A DNA stretch of 17,107 bases, from NCBI GenBank assembly GCA_035378955.1, contig DAOSUS010000066.1:1-17107 (forward strand). Direction: 5' to 3'. Position numbers and translations under genes: made by a program. Origin of the DNA: Candidatus Hydrogenedens sp. (GTDB lineage Bacteria > Hydrogenedentota > Hydrogenedentia > Hydrogenedentales > Hydrogenedentaceae). The notes under the pieces are model-generated. The model worked only from the letters and a program-made list of their open reading frames with translations. It was not told the DNA's origin and made no database searches. Shown here in pieces: positions 1 to 7,747 of the stretch (position 1 is the first letter of the stretch; every line of letters begins with the position of its first letter).

Positions 1-639
1 AATTTCATTTTCATTACAATTATTTATAGGATAAATGTATATTTGTGGTAACTGGATTATAGATTTACAATCGTAACTATTGTTTTTCTGCATCCCCATA
101 TATACAGTTCGTATTTCTTTATTGTCTATTATATTTAAATTTATTCCCCACTCATTATAAAACAGGAGAGCATTTCCTGTATTGGATTGGATATATGCAA
201 GTTTTTTATTATTGATATCGATTTCTTTTTTCTCTATATTTTTTATTTCTTTATTAATATTGAAACAAAATGGGATAAATTCAATATCTTTATGTAAGGG
301 ATTATTAATTAATAATTCACCTTTTATAAAAATGACGGGGAGGTTGTTTAAGGCATAATAAAGCATTCTTAATTGGTTTTGTTTCCAATATAGTTTTTGT
401 AATATTCCGAAAGATTTTTCATCATAATACTCAGAGAATTCCAAATCGGTAATTTCATAATTTATTTTCTCACCATTTTTATTACGGAATAAGATATTAA
501 TTTCACTTTTTCCGACCCATTCAAAATTTTCTGGTATAGATATAATAGAATCAAGACTTCCTGTTACTATGTACCATGAAATTTTTAGTTGGGAGGTGAT
601 TATTTCGGCTTTAATTCTATCAATGCAAGATGAACACAT
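1..639 (-). CDS. Unrecognised protein, C-terminus outside the window
   Basis: The minus strand is open from an ATG at 637-639 to the window edge, giving 213 codons with no stop. The gene is therefore cut at its 3' end. The product begins MCSSCIDRIKAEI, with a CxxC pair at Cys2 and Cys5. It continues as a mixed, Asn/Ile/Lys-rich soluble protein with many alternating hydrophobic stretches that suggest beta structure. I see no signal peptide or membrane segment and do not recognise a family. It starts 12 nt after the stop of the preceding gene and lies in the same frame, so the two may be co-transcribed and translationally coupled. No Shine-Dalgarno sequence is evident before this ATG. The Lys/Glu/Asn-rich, stop-free frame makes coding likely. 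The exact start is uncertain. Confidence 0.6.
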   Translation of the reverse strand, partial: MCSSCIDRIKAEIITSQLKISWYIVTGSLDSIISIPENFEWVGKSEINILFRNKNGEKINYEITDLEFSEYYDEKSFGILQKLYWKQNQLRMLYYALNNLPVIFIKGELLINNPLHKDIEFIPFCFNINKEIKNIEKKEIDINNKKLAYIQSNTGNALLFYNEWGINLNIIDNKEIRTVYMGMQKNNSYDCKSIIQLPQIYIYPINNCNENEI

Positions 640-651
640 AACTTTACAACG

Positions 652-1275
652 CTATACCATTAAATCAATTATAAGACCTGCTGGATTATCCAGTGAATTT
701 AATAGACCTTGCACAGCATTATCATTTAAGGGATTGTCCGCTTCTTCTTTATCATTCTGCTTCTGTTCTTGTTTTAATTTTTCTATCTTTTTTAATTCAT
801 ATTCTATTTCTTTCAATCGTGTTTCAATAATTCTTTTTTCTTCTCCTTCTACATTCTTTAATTTTATTTTCAACATCCTTCGTTCTGCTTTGAGTAAATT
901 TTCTTTTATTTTCAGTGCATTATCTATTTTATCTGTATTTATGTTGGTATTTATTTTTTGTTCTCCGTTCGCTAAATCTAATATTTTTTTCTTTTCTTCG
1001 TTTGTTTTTTCTCTTGTAACAATAGTTGTGGTTCCGCCTACCATTGTCAGAAAAGACCCATTTTTCCGAAGTTTATATTCTGTATTTAAAAACACTACCT
1101 CTTTCCCTTCCATAAGCGCCTCTGCCTTTAATCTTTGTCTGTTTCGTGCTTCTTGTGAAAAAACAGTAAAGGCACTCAGGGAAGCAGGAGTTGGGGGAGC
1201 AACACCGGGTTCTCCCGGGTCTAATCTATAAAAAGTTAATGGGTTATTTATGATATTTGTATTCAGGACATTCAT
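652..1275 (-). CDS. Hypothetical coiled-coil protein
   Basis: This encodes 207 residues that I cannot assign to a family. The N-terminal part contains a Pro/Gly patch (DPGEPGVAPPTP, about residues 20-31). A short stretch rich in hydrophobic and Gly/Thr residues follows (about 66-88). From about residue 90 to 185 the protein is very Lys/Glu-rich with a heptad-like pattern, which predicts a long helix or coiled coil. It ends in a short hydrophobic tail (GLIIDLMV). There is no signal peptide and no membrane segment. A long plus-strand frame overlaps it, but that frame reads as a Phe/Ser-rich shadow of this gene. The gene sits 68 bp downstream of oppC and could be an operon tail or have its own promoter. 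No clear Shine-Dalgarno sequence precedes the ATG. Confidence 0.65.
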   Translation of the reverse strand: MNVLNTNIINNPLTFYRLDPGEPGVAPPTPASLSAFTVFSQEARNRQRLKAEALMEGKEVVFLNTEYKLRKNGSFLTMVGGTTTIVTREKTNEEKKKILDLANGEQKINTNINTDKIDNALKIKENLLKAERRMLKIKLKNVEGEEKRIIETRLKEIEYELKKIEKLKQEQKQNDKEEADNPLNDNAVQGLLNSLDNPAGLIIDLMV

Positions 1276-1308
1276 AATATATTTAATTCTTTATTTATAT
1301 ACACTATA

Positions 1309-1314
1309 ATTATA
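1309..1314 (-). promoter_or_regulatory. Possible -10 box before the coiled-coil gene
   Basis: On the minus strand this reads TATAAT, 33 bases before the ATG at 1275. It is the only promoter-like element in the 68-bp gap after oppC. No good -35 is visible at the expected distance. The surrounding TATAATTATA is palindromic and the DNA very AT-rich, so chance occurrence is possible. Confidence 0.3.
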
Positions 1315-1343
1315 ACAAAGATTTTCGCTATTTATTAGAATAT

Positions 1344-2201
1344 TTATCCAATTTTTTCGTTTCTTATATCCTGTAAACTATCCCCTAATAAATTTAGCAG
1401 TAGTAGTATTAACACGAAAAAACATCCTGGGAAAAGCAGTAACCATGGATATTCTTCCATCACTTCTACACCTTCACGGATTAATACACCGAGAGAACAC
1501 ATCGGGGGTTGCACGCCTAAACCAAGAAAACTTAAAAAAGCCTCTAATAAGATTACCTGAGGGATTGTTAATGTAGTATAGACGATAACGATATTTAATA
1601 AATTGGGGATAACATGTTTAAATAGAATACGGGGAGTAGAAAATCCGAGTGCTTTTGCAGAATATACAAATTCCTGTTGTTTAATGGATAAGACTTTCCC
1701 TCGAACAATTCGAGCCATAGTAAGCCATTCTACTGCACCGATGGCTATAAATAACAGATAAAAATTCCTGCCGAAAAATGTCATTAAAATAATTACAAAC
1801 ATAGTAAAAGGCATTGTATATAGGATATCTACGAAATACATCATCCATGTATCAATCCATCCGCCTACATAACCTGAAATAGAACCATAGCTAACTCCAA
1901 TTAATAAGGCAACAACCGTTGCACATAAACCTACCCAGAAGGATATTTTGATACCATAAAGTGTTCTTACAAATAAATCCCTGCCTAATAAATCTGTTCC
2001 GAACCAATGTTCATAAGAAGGTTTCACTGCACCTAATTCAAGATTTTGTTCTTCATAAGTAGTATTCAAAAATATAGGAACGATAAAAGAAGAAATTATG
2101 ATAGTAAGTAATAGTAATAATGCCCATTTTCCTTTTTTATTTAGTTCAGGTATAACTTTTTTTATTAAAGTTTTATATTTATCTATTTCTTTTATTTCCA
2201 T
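1344..2201 (-). CDS. oppC: Oligopeptide ABC transporter permease OppC
   Basis: This is one of the two inner-membrane permease subunits of an Opp-type peptide importer. The 285-residue product has an N-terminal hydrophobic segment (about 25-45) and then the soluble loop typical of OppC, with the HWFGTDLLGRDLFVR motif. Five further membrane segments follow. The ATPase-contacting EAA loop is visible around EFVYSAKALGFS followed by HVIPN, and FLSFLGLGVQPP is near the C-terminus. These stretches match the remembered E. coli OppC sequence well, and the length is only slightly short. The ATG lies 2 bp after the oppB stop, with a weak GAG overlapping that stop, which implies translational coupling. 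The partner ATPases OppD/OppF are not encoded next to it. Confidence 0.93.
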   Translation of the reverse strand: MEIKEIDKYKTLIKKVIPELNKKGKWALLLLLTIIISSFIVPIFLNTTYEEQNLELGAVKPSYEHWFGTDLLGRDLFVRTLYGIKISFWVGLCATVVALLIGVSYGSISGYVGGWIDTWMMYFVDILYTMPFTMFVIILMTFFGRNFYLLFIAIGAVEWLTMARIVRGKVLSIKQQEFVYSAKALGFSTPRILFKHVIPNLLNIVIVYTTLTIPQVILLEAFLSFLGLGVQPPMCSLGVLIREGVEVMEEYPWLLLFPGCFFVLILLLLNLLGDSLQDIRNEKIG

Positions 2202-2203
2202 AT

Positions 2204-3130
2204 TTACTCGTAAGAAATTCTTGGGTCAAGATAGCCCTGAATAATATCTGCAATTAAATTTAATATAAGTATTAAAAGTGCATAGACGAAAACGATACCG
2301 ATTATCATTGTATAATCTCGATTAAAAGTTGCTTCAACGAACTCCCGACCTAACCCTGGAATTTGAAAGATAGTCTCAACAACAAACGACCCGGTAAGGA
2401 GACCTGCAGTGGCAGGACCTAAGAATGTCACTAAGGGTTGGAGTGCCCCTTTTAACGCATGAATAAGCAATACTCTCTTACCGGAAGCCCCTTTGGAAAT
2501 GGCTGTTCTTATATAGTCCTTTTTCATCACTTCTATTATTCCCGAACGCATAATGCGTGTAATATATGCAGAATATACAAAACCTAAAGAAATAGAAGGC
2601 AATATTTTTTGCTGTGGGAAATCCCATCCAGCCACTGGGAGTATTTCCCATTGTAGTGCAAATATAAGAACCAATACGGGACCTATAACGAAGGCAGGTA
2701 TACATATTCCTAAAACAGCAAAGTGAGTAAGACATGTGTCTATCCATGTGTTTTGGTAAAATGCAGATACTATTCCGCATAAACAACCTACAAAAAGTGC
2801 AAAGATTAAACTATATATGCCTAATTCAACAGATATGGGAAGGCGCATTAAAATCCACTCCCGAATTGTATAACTTGGTTTACGAAAAGAAGGACCGAAA
2901 TCGAAGCGAATAACTCCGTATAAATATCTAAAATATTGTTTTATTAGGGGTTCATCCAGATGGTAATATTTTTCTAAACTCCGCTGAACCTCTTCTGGGA
3001 CATTCTTATCTCTATCAAACGGGCCTCCGGGTGCTAAACGGGCCAGAAAGAAAGTAAGCGTAATTATTGATAATAATATGGGTATAAATAGCAATACTTT
3101 TCTAAGTAGATATCTCCTCATGGGTATCAT
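2204..3130 (-). CDS. oppB: Oligopeptide ABC transporter permease OppB
   Basis: This is the second permease of the peptide importer, expected to pair with OppC in the inner membrane. The 308-residue protein has an N-terminal helix and then FFLARLAPGGPF, a hallmark of OppB. DFGPSF follows, then four or five more membrane helices. The EAA loop reads RTAISKGASGKRVLLIHAL. Near the end are ETIFQIPGLG and a terminal LDPRISYE, as in OppB of enterobacteria. The start is ambiguous between the ATG at 3130 and an in-frame ATG three codons downstream at 3121. Neither has a strong ribosome binding site. It begins 6 bp after the oppA stop, consistent with an operon. Confidence 0.93.
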   Translation of the reverse strand: MIPMRRYLLRKVLLFIPILLSIITLTFFLARLAPGGPFDRDKNVPEEVQRSLEKYYHLDEPLIKQYFRYLYGVIRFDFGPSFRKPSYTIREWILMRLPISVELGIYSLIFALFVGCLCGIVSAFYQNTWIDTCLTHFAVLGICIPAFVIGPVLVLIFALQWEILPVAGWDFPQQKILPSISLGFVYSAYITRIMRSGIIEVMKKDYIRTAISKGASGKRVLLIHALKGALQPLVTFLGPATAGLLTGSFVVETIFQIPGLGREFVEATFNRDYTMIIGIVFVYALLILILNLIADIIQGYLDPRISYE

Positions 3131-3136
3131 TCCGGA

Positions 3137-4747
3137 TTAATTGGGAATATTTTTTATTTTTAATTCTTGCCATCGGATATAACCGAGCACATTAGGATTA
3201 AAATTTTCTACTCTTGATGAAATCAACATTTTCCAAGTATAGAAGTATATCGGTATAATTGGCAATTCATCTAATATTATTTTTTCTGCTTGGAACATAA
3301 GCTCATTTCTTTTGGTTTCATCGGCTTTTCTATATGCTTGTTCGACAAAAGTATCGTATTGTTTGTTTTCCCATCCTGTTCTATTATTACCGCTATAACT
3401 TAAAAAGCATTCGAGGAAATTTATGGGGTCAAGAAAATCGGCAATCCATGCAGAACGAGCAATCTGATAGTCTAATTGATTCATTGAAGAAAGATACACC
3501 TTCCAGTCCTGGTTTAATAGTTTTACATCTATATTTAAATGTTTTTTCCACATTCTTTGAATAGCCTCTGCTATAAGTTTATGGGCTTCCGAAGTATTGA
3601 AAAGAATTTCAATTGTCGGGAAATTTTTTCCATCGGGATAACCTGCATCTGCGAGTAATTGTTTTGCATATACCGGGTTGAAGACGATATCTTGCGGGGA
3701 CTTATAAACACCCATACCATTCGGAACATAACATAATGCGGGTTGTTCGCCACCTTTCAAAACAAATTCTGTAATTTGGTTGCGGTCTATTGAATAAGCC
3801 AATGCTTTTCTTACTAAAGGATTGCTTAACACGGGATGTTTTACATTTATTCGATAGTAATACACTCCGACATACGGGTAAAGGACCAATGATTGGGGTT
3901 GATTGATTTTATAATAGTCTAATTTTCTCAAAGGAATTGTGCTTGTTAAATCTAAATAACCTATTCTAAAAAGACGTTCTTCTGTCATCTGATTATCAAT
4001 GGGATAGAAGGAAATTTTTTCGATAAGAACATTATTTTTATTCCAGTAATATGGGTTCTTTTTAACTCTTATTATCTTATTGGGTGTCCATTCTTCTAAT
4101 TGATAAGGACCGTTGCTTATATGATTTCCTGTATGTGTCCATGGATTATTTCTTTCATCTATAGCCCCATATTTTTCTACTGTTTTTTTATGTATGGGAT
4201 ACCATATATTATGAACCTGCATTTTTAAAAAATACGCTGTAGGATATTCCAATTCTACTTTTAGCGTATGCTCATCAATTGCTACAACACCTACATCTGA
4301 GAAATTTTTTATTTGTCCCTCATAATATTTTTTTGCATTTTTTATGCAAAAAAGAAGGTAGGCATATTCTGATGATAGTTTTGGAGAAAGTATCCTTTTC
4401 CAAGAATTGATAAAATCTTGAGAAATAACGGGGTCTCCATTTGACCAATATGCATTTTTCCTTATATAGAAAGTATAAATTTTTTTATCATCAGAAATAT
4501 CCCATTTTTCAGCTACAGCAGGTATTGGCTCTAATGTTTTTGGGTCAAGGGATGTTAAACCTTCAAAAAGTGAACACAAAATCCGATGTTCGGTTACACC
4601 GGAAACTGTTGCTGGGTCTAAGTCCTGAACCTCTGCCCCATTTCCTACGAATAATTCATTTGTGTTTTCTGATTTATAGGATGAACAAGAGAGATAAAAT
4701 ATAGAAAGTAGTAGTATTAAAAATATTTTGTATTTTTCATTGTGCAT
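3137..4747 (-). CDS. oppA: Oligopeptide-binding lipoprotein OppA
   Basis: This is the extracytoplasmic substrate-binding protein (SBP family 5) that captures peptides and delivers them to OppBC. Of its 536 residues, the first 20 form a signal peptide followed by Cys21 (IFYLSC). This is a plausible lipobox, although Tyr at -3 is unusual. Family hallmarks are EVQDLDPATVSG near the mature N-terminus, then IKNAKKYYEGQIKNFSDVGV and RKALAYSIDRNQI in the later part. These match OppA rather than the dipeptide or nickel-binding relatives. Oligopeptide preference is inferred from similarity alone. The start lies 9 bp after rhaB, with no clear Shine-Dalgarno sequence. It is followed by oppB and oppC, but no ATPase gene is present in the window. 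Confidence 0.93.
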   Translation of the reverse strand: MHNEKYKIFLILLLSIFYLSCSSYKSENTNELFVGNGAEVQDLDPATVSGVTEHRILCSLFEGLTSLDPKTLEPIPAVAEKWDISDDKKIYTFYIRKNAYWSNGDPVISQDFINSWKRILSPKLSSEYAYLLFCIKNAKKYYEGQIKNFSDVGVVAIDEHTLKVELEYPTAYFLKMQVHNIWYPIHKKTVEKYGAIDERNNPWTHTGNHISNGPYQLEEWTPNKIIRVKKNPYYWNKNNVLIEKISFYPIDNQMTEERLFRIGYLDLTSTIPLRKLDYYKINQPQSLVLYPYVGVYYYRINVKHPVLSNPLVRKALAYSIDRNQITEFVLKGGEQPALCYVPNGMGVYKSPQDIVFNPVYAKQLLADAGYPDGKNFPTIEILFNTSEAHKLIAEAIQRMWKKHLNIDVKLLNQDWKVYLSSMNQLDYQIARSAWIADFLDPINFLECFLSYSGNNRTGWENKQYDTFVEQAYRKADETKRNELMFQAEKIILDELPIIPIYFYTWKMLISSRVENFNPNVLGYIRWQELKIKNIPN

Positions 4748-4756
4748 TTTGTTTGT

Positions 4757-6226
4757 TTATTTGTCCCATTTATCCCATGGAGCCGTATTTTTGGGTTTAT
4801 ACTCTTCGAGTATAAAGGAATTAGCAATAACTTCTCGTATTTCCTGCGGTGATTTTAAGGCTCCGACGGCTAAGGCTTGAACACCTATATTGCCCAATAC
4901 AGTTGCTTCTATGGGACCTGCTATTACAGGGATATTACAGGCATCCGAAGTCATCTGACAAAGAAGTTTGTTTTGCACACCTCCACCTACAATATGTAAT
5001 TTTTTAATTTTGCAATTTAATAATTTATTTAAAGATTTAATAGTTTGCCGATAATTCAAGGCTAAACTTTCAAGAGCACAACGAACAATTTCCCCTTTGG
5101 TTTTAGGGATATGAAATCCTAATTCTTCGCATATAGTCTGTATGGCTTTGGGCATATTTTCAGGGGCTAATAGTCTGGGTTCATTTACCGGAATAAGAGC
5201 CTTAAAAGGTTCTGCTTCTTCTGCTTCTTTGGTTAATTGTTCATACGAAATTTGGAAACCTTCCCGTTCCCAAATTCTTCGGCACTCTTGAACAAGCCAT
5301 AATCCAAATATATTCTTTAAATAACGAATTTTGTTCCCGACGCCTCCTTCATTTGTAAATCCTGCTTCCATACTTTCTTTTGTAATGTTAGGTTCATTAA
5401 GTTCTGTTCCCAGTAAGGACCATGTGCCACTGGATAAATATGCCCAGGGTTCGGATGTATCTGTAATGGGGATAGCGGAAACAGCACATGCGGTATCGTG
5501 TGTTGCGGGAGTTATAATAGGGGTTTCTGGAGAAATACCTGTATAATGGGCAATTTCGGGTAATAATCCTCCTAATATTGTTCCGGGTGGCACAATCTCT
5601 TCTAATATATTCTCAGGAATTGAAAATTTCTTGATTAATTCCTTACTCCAATTTCTTTGTTTTGCATCCAACATTTGTGTTGTAGAGGCATTTGTATATT
5701 CGCAGGAACGAACTCCGCTTAATAAATAACCGAATAAATCTCCCATTAATAAAAGAGAATCGGCTATTTTCAAAAAAGGTGATTTTGTTTTTATTAAACT
5801 TAGAATCTGGAATAATGAATTGAATGGTAAGAATTGTATACCTGTAATTTTGTATATATCATCTTTGGGGACAATTGAAAAAGCATATTCCATCATATCC
5901 TGTGTTCTCTTATCTCTATAATGGACAGGATTGGCTATTACAGAACCATCTTCTGCAATCAATCCGAAATCAACTCCCCAGGTGTCAACACCAATACCAT
6001 CTAAATCTGATGTATATTCTTTTGCACATTTTCGTAAGGCAAAACACATTTCTTCATAGATTCTTGCTAAATCCCATTGGCGAACACCTAACATTATTAA
6101 GCCTTCGGTTCTGAAACGGTGTATTACCTGTAAGTCTATTTTGTGGTCTTTTAATGTTCCTAAAACAGCCCTTCCACTTTCAGCACCTAAATCGAATGCC
6201 AAAAATTGGTATACTTTTTTACTCAT
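4757..6226 (-). CDS. rhaB: Rhamnulokinase
   Basis: This is an FGGY-family sugar kinase that phosphorylates L-rhamnulose to L-rhamnulose 1-phosphate in L-rhamnose catabolism. The 489-residue length is typical. The N-terminal phosphate-binding motif is FDLGAESGR (residues 11-19). The substrate region DTWGVDFG is at 81-88, the catalytic-base region ATHDT at 241-245 (Asp244), SSGTWS at 265-270 and the adenosine motif GGGVQN at 414-419. DLGAESGR together with SSGTWSLLG favours rhamnulokinase over xylulokinase or fuculokinase. A weak Shine-Dalgarno AAAGGG lies about 9 nt before the ATG. Rhamnose isomerase and rhamnulose-1-phosphate aldolase genes are not in the window. The gene is immediately followed by oppABC, an unusual linkage for a sugar kinase. 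Confidence 0.9.
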   Translation of the reverse strand: MSKKVYQFLAFDLGAESGRAVLGTLKDHKIDLQVIHRFRTEGLIMLGVRQWDLARIYEEMCFALRKCAKEYTSDLDGIGVDTWGVDFGLIAEDGSVIANPVHYRDKRTQDMMEYAFSIVPKDDIYKITGIQFLPFNSLFQILSLIKTKSPFLKIADSLLLMGDLFGYLLSGVRSCEYTNASTTQMLDAKQRNWSKELIKKFSIPENILEEIVPPGTILGGLLPEIAHYTGISPETPIITPATHDTACAVSAIPITDTSEPWAYLSSGTWSLLGTELNEPNITKESMEAGFTNEGGVGNKIRYLKNIFGLWLVQECRRIWEREGFQISYEQLTKEAEEAEPFKALIPVNEPRLLAPENMPKAIQTICEELGFHIPKTKGEIVRCALESLALNYRQTIKSLNKLLNCKIKKLHIVGGGVQNKLLCQMTSDACNIPVIAGPIEATVLGNIGVQALAVGALKSPQEIREVIANSFILEEYKPKNTAPWDKWDK

Positions 6227-6243
6227 CTTACATGCCCTTTCTT

Positions 6244-6281
6244 TTATGAATATATATTATGTCTTTTTATTTTATTCATAA
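6244..6281. repeat. 9-bp perfect inverted repeat between the dehydrogenase and rhaB
   Basis: TTATGAATA at 6244-6252 and TATTCATAA at 6273-6281 are exact reverse complements separated by 20 bp. They fill most of the 57-bp gap between the dehydrogenase stop and the rhaB start. The arrangement could be an operator with two half-sites or a weak AT-only RNA stem. There is no adjacent T-run, so a terminator is unlikely. Confidence 0.4.
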
Positions 6282-6283
6282 TT

Positions 6284-7285
6284 CTAATCAATTACAACTA
6301 CACCACTTCCATTAAGAGTTCCTTTTTTTAATCTTTGGAGTATTTGGTTCGTATTTTTTAAGGATGTTTTTTCGATATGTGTATGAATGTGTATATTTTT
6401 CATTTCTTCAAACAATTCTTGACCGTCGTTTCTTGTATTTGCAGAAATGGAAATAATTTGTTTTTCATAAAAAAGATGTTTTTCATACTCCAGAGAAGGA
6501 GTATCTGACATATATATTCCTGCTAAAACAAGTTTACCTCCTTTTTTTAAGTATTGTAAAGAAGGAGGGATAAGATTTCCATTTGGTGCAAAGATTATTG
6601 AGGCATCTGGCAACTCCGGGATTTTTGATGGGTCATTATTTGCCCAGTCTGCACCTAATTCTCTTGCTAATTTTTGATGGTTTTCATTGCGACTTACTAC
6701 AAAGACACAAGCCCCTTTTGCTTTTGCAATTTGTAAAATAATATGAGCAGATGCCCCGAAACCATATAAAGCCAAAGTTTGTCCTTTTTTAATTTCTGAT
6801 TTTTTCCATGCTCGATAACCTATTATTCCGGCACAAAGTAAGGGTGCTATCTTTGCTTCTTCTATGTTATTAGGTAGGGCATAAGCATAATCTTCATTTA
6901 TAAGAGTATATTCTGCGTATCCTCCATGTTCATGATAACCTGTATATAAACTGTTCTCACACAAATTTTCTTTTCCTGTTTTACAAAAAGAACAGTCTCC
7001 ACAAGTTTTTCTTAGCCAGGCAATTCCAACTTTATCTCCTCGTTTAAACTGGGTGCATTTGTTCCCTGTTTTTTCTACAATACCTACGATTTGATGTCCT
7101 GGGATTATGGGTAATCGTTTGGGGGATAATTCTCCTTCAATAATATGTAAATCTGTTCTGCAAATAGCACAACATATTACCTTTACTAACAACTCTTTTT
7201 CATTAGGTTCGGGGATGTCCCATTGTTCCATAGTCAATGGAGAAACATCTATAGAATCTTGTTGTTTTAAAACCATAGTTCTCAT
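6284..7285 (-). CDS. Zinc-dependent alcohol dehydrogenase
   Basis: This is a medium-chain, zinc-dependent alcohol dehydrogenase of 333 residues. Catalytic-zinc ligands are Cys42 (AICRTDLH), His64 (PGHQIVG) and probably Cys151. Structural-zinc cysteines are Cys95, Cys98, Cys101 and Cys109 in TCGDCSFCKTG. The Rossmann motif is LALYGFGASAHI (about 171-182), a variant of GxGxxG found in one subfamily of bacterial zinc alcohol dehydrogenases. Cofactor preference cannot be read safely. It precedes rhaB on the same strand, so a role in reducing L-lactaldehyde from rhamnulose 1-phosphate cleavage is possible. A general aldehyde reductase is equally possible. The start at 7285 has a weak AGAGA upstream. 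An in-frame ATG four codons in is an alternative. Confidence 0.88.
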   Translation of the reverse strand: MRTMVLKQQDSIDVSPLTMEQWDIPEPNEKELLVKVICCAICRTDLHIIEGELSPKRLPIIPGHQIVGIVEKTGNKCTQFKRGDKVGIAWLRKTCGDCSFCKTGKENLCENSLYTGYHEHGGYAEYTLINEDYAYALPNNIEEAKIAPLLCAGIIGYRAWKKSEIKKGQTLALYGFGASAHIILQIAKAKGACVFVVSRNENHQKLARELGADWANNDPSKIPELPDASIIFAPNGNLIPPSLQYLKKGGKLVLAGIYMSDTPSLEYEKHLFYEKQIISISANTRNDGQELFEEMKNIHIHTHIEKTSLKNTNQILQRLKKGTLNGSGVVVID

Positions 7286-7330
7286 AGTCGTATTTCTCTA
7301 ATACTTGTGAACATTTTTTACTTTGTATGT

Positions 7331-7338
7331 ATTATAAT
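7331..7338. promoter_or_regulatory. Overlapping divergent -10 boxes
   Basis: The sequence ATTATAAT in the 79-bp divergent gap reads TATAAT on the plus strand (7333-7338), 27 nt before the ferredoxin ATG. It also reads TATAAT on the minus strand (7331-7336), 46 nt before the dehydrogenase start. -35 elements are poor on both strands. The nearest plus-strand candidate is TTGTGA at 7305-7310, with an overlong spacer. Confidence 0.4.
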
Positions 7339-7364
7339 ATAAGTAGATTGGTAAGGAATAGACT

Positions 7365-7661
7365 ATGTTAAAACAACCTGCCCCTTATAAAAGAATTATC
7401 TTTGTTTGCACGAATAAAAAAGAAGACTCGTCGAAGCCCTGTTGTGCAGCGAAAAAAAGCGAGGAAATAGCCATGAAATTAAAGCAAATGGTTCGAGAGA
7501 GAAATTTAAAAGACCAAATCCGTGTTTCCAAATCAGGTTGTATGGGCAAATGTGAACAAGGACCTAATATTATGGTTTATCCGGAAGGTATCTGGTATAG
7601 TAATGTTAAAGAAGAGGATTTGCAATTTCTTTTTGATGAATTACTAAAACCTTTAATATAA
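7365..7661 (+). CDS. Thioredoxin-like [2Fe-2S] ferredoxin
   Basis: This small 98-residue cytoplasmic electron carrier belongs to the thioredoxin-fold [2Fe-2S] ferredoxins (Shethna-type, related to the NuoE C-terminal domain). The protein starts with the beta strand KRIIFVCTN (Cys15). It then has a Cys pair at 26-27 and VSKSGCMGKCEQGPNIMVYPEG with Cys59 and Cys63. The spacing of Cys15, Cys26 or Cys27, Cys59 and Cys63 matches the four cluster ligands of the family. The GCxGxCxxGP signature is clear. AAGGAA lies about 8 nt before the ATG. It appears to be a single-gene unit, so its redox partner cannot be deduced from neighbours. It diverges from the alcohol dehydrogenase. Confidence 0.87.
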   Translation: MLKQPAPYKRIIFVCTNKKEDSSKPCCAAKKSEEIAMKLKQMVRERNLKDQIRVSKSGCMGKCEQGPNIMVYPEGIWYSNVKEEDLQFLFDELLKPLI

Positions 7662-7689
7662 TCATATCTGCTGACCCTTAATTATCTTT

Positions 7690-7719
7690 TTGAAACGACC
7701 TTTGCGTTTTATGTATATA
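7690..7719 (+). promoter_or_regulatory. Likely promoter of the tRNA gene
   Basis: TTGAAA at 7690-7695 and TATATA at 7714-7719 are separated by 18 bp, close to sigma70-type spacing. The predicted start of transcription lies about 20 nt upstream of the mature tRNA 5' end. The same transcript could continue into the dehydrogenase genes that follow. Confidence 0.45.
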
Positions 7720-7747
7720 TATGGTCAAAAATAAAATTTATTTATCT

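Noticed and set aside
1205..1218. CCGGG-TTCT-CCCGG hairpin
   Set aside because: It falls inside the coiled-coil gene and encodes the DPGEPG stretch. It is GC-rich compared with its surroundings but has no T-run or promoter context.
569..1231. Plus-strand 220-codon ORF
   Set aside because: It lies opposite the coiled-coil gene and translates to a Phe/Ser-rich sequence typical of the antisense of a Lys/Glu-rich gene. The GGAGGTGA at 592-599 has no start codon in a useful position.
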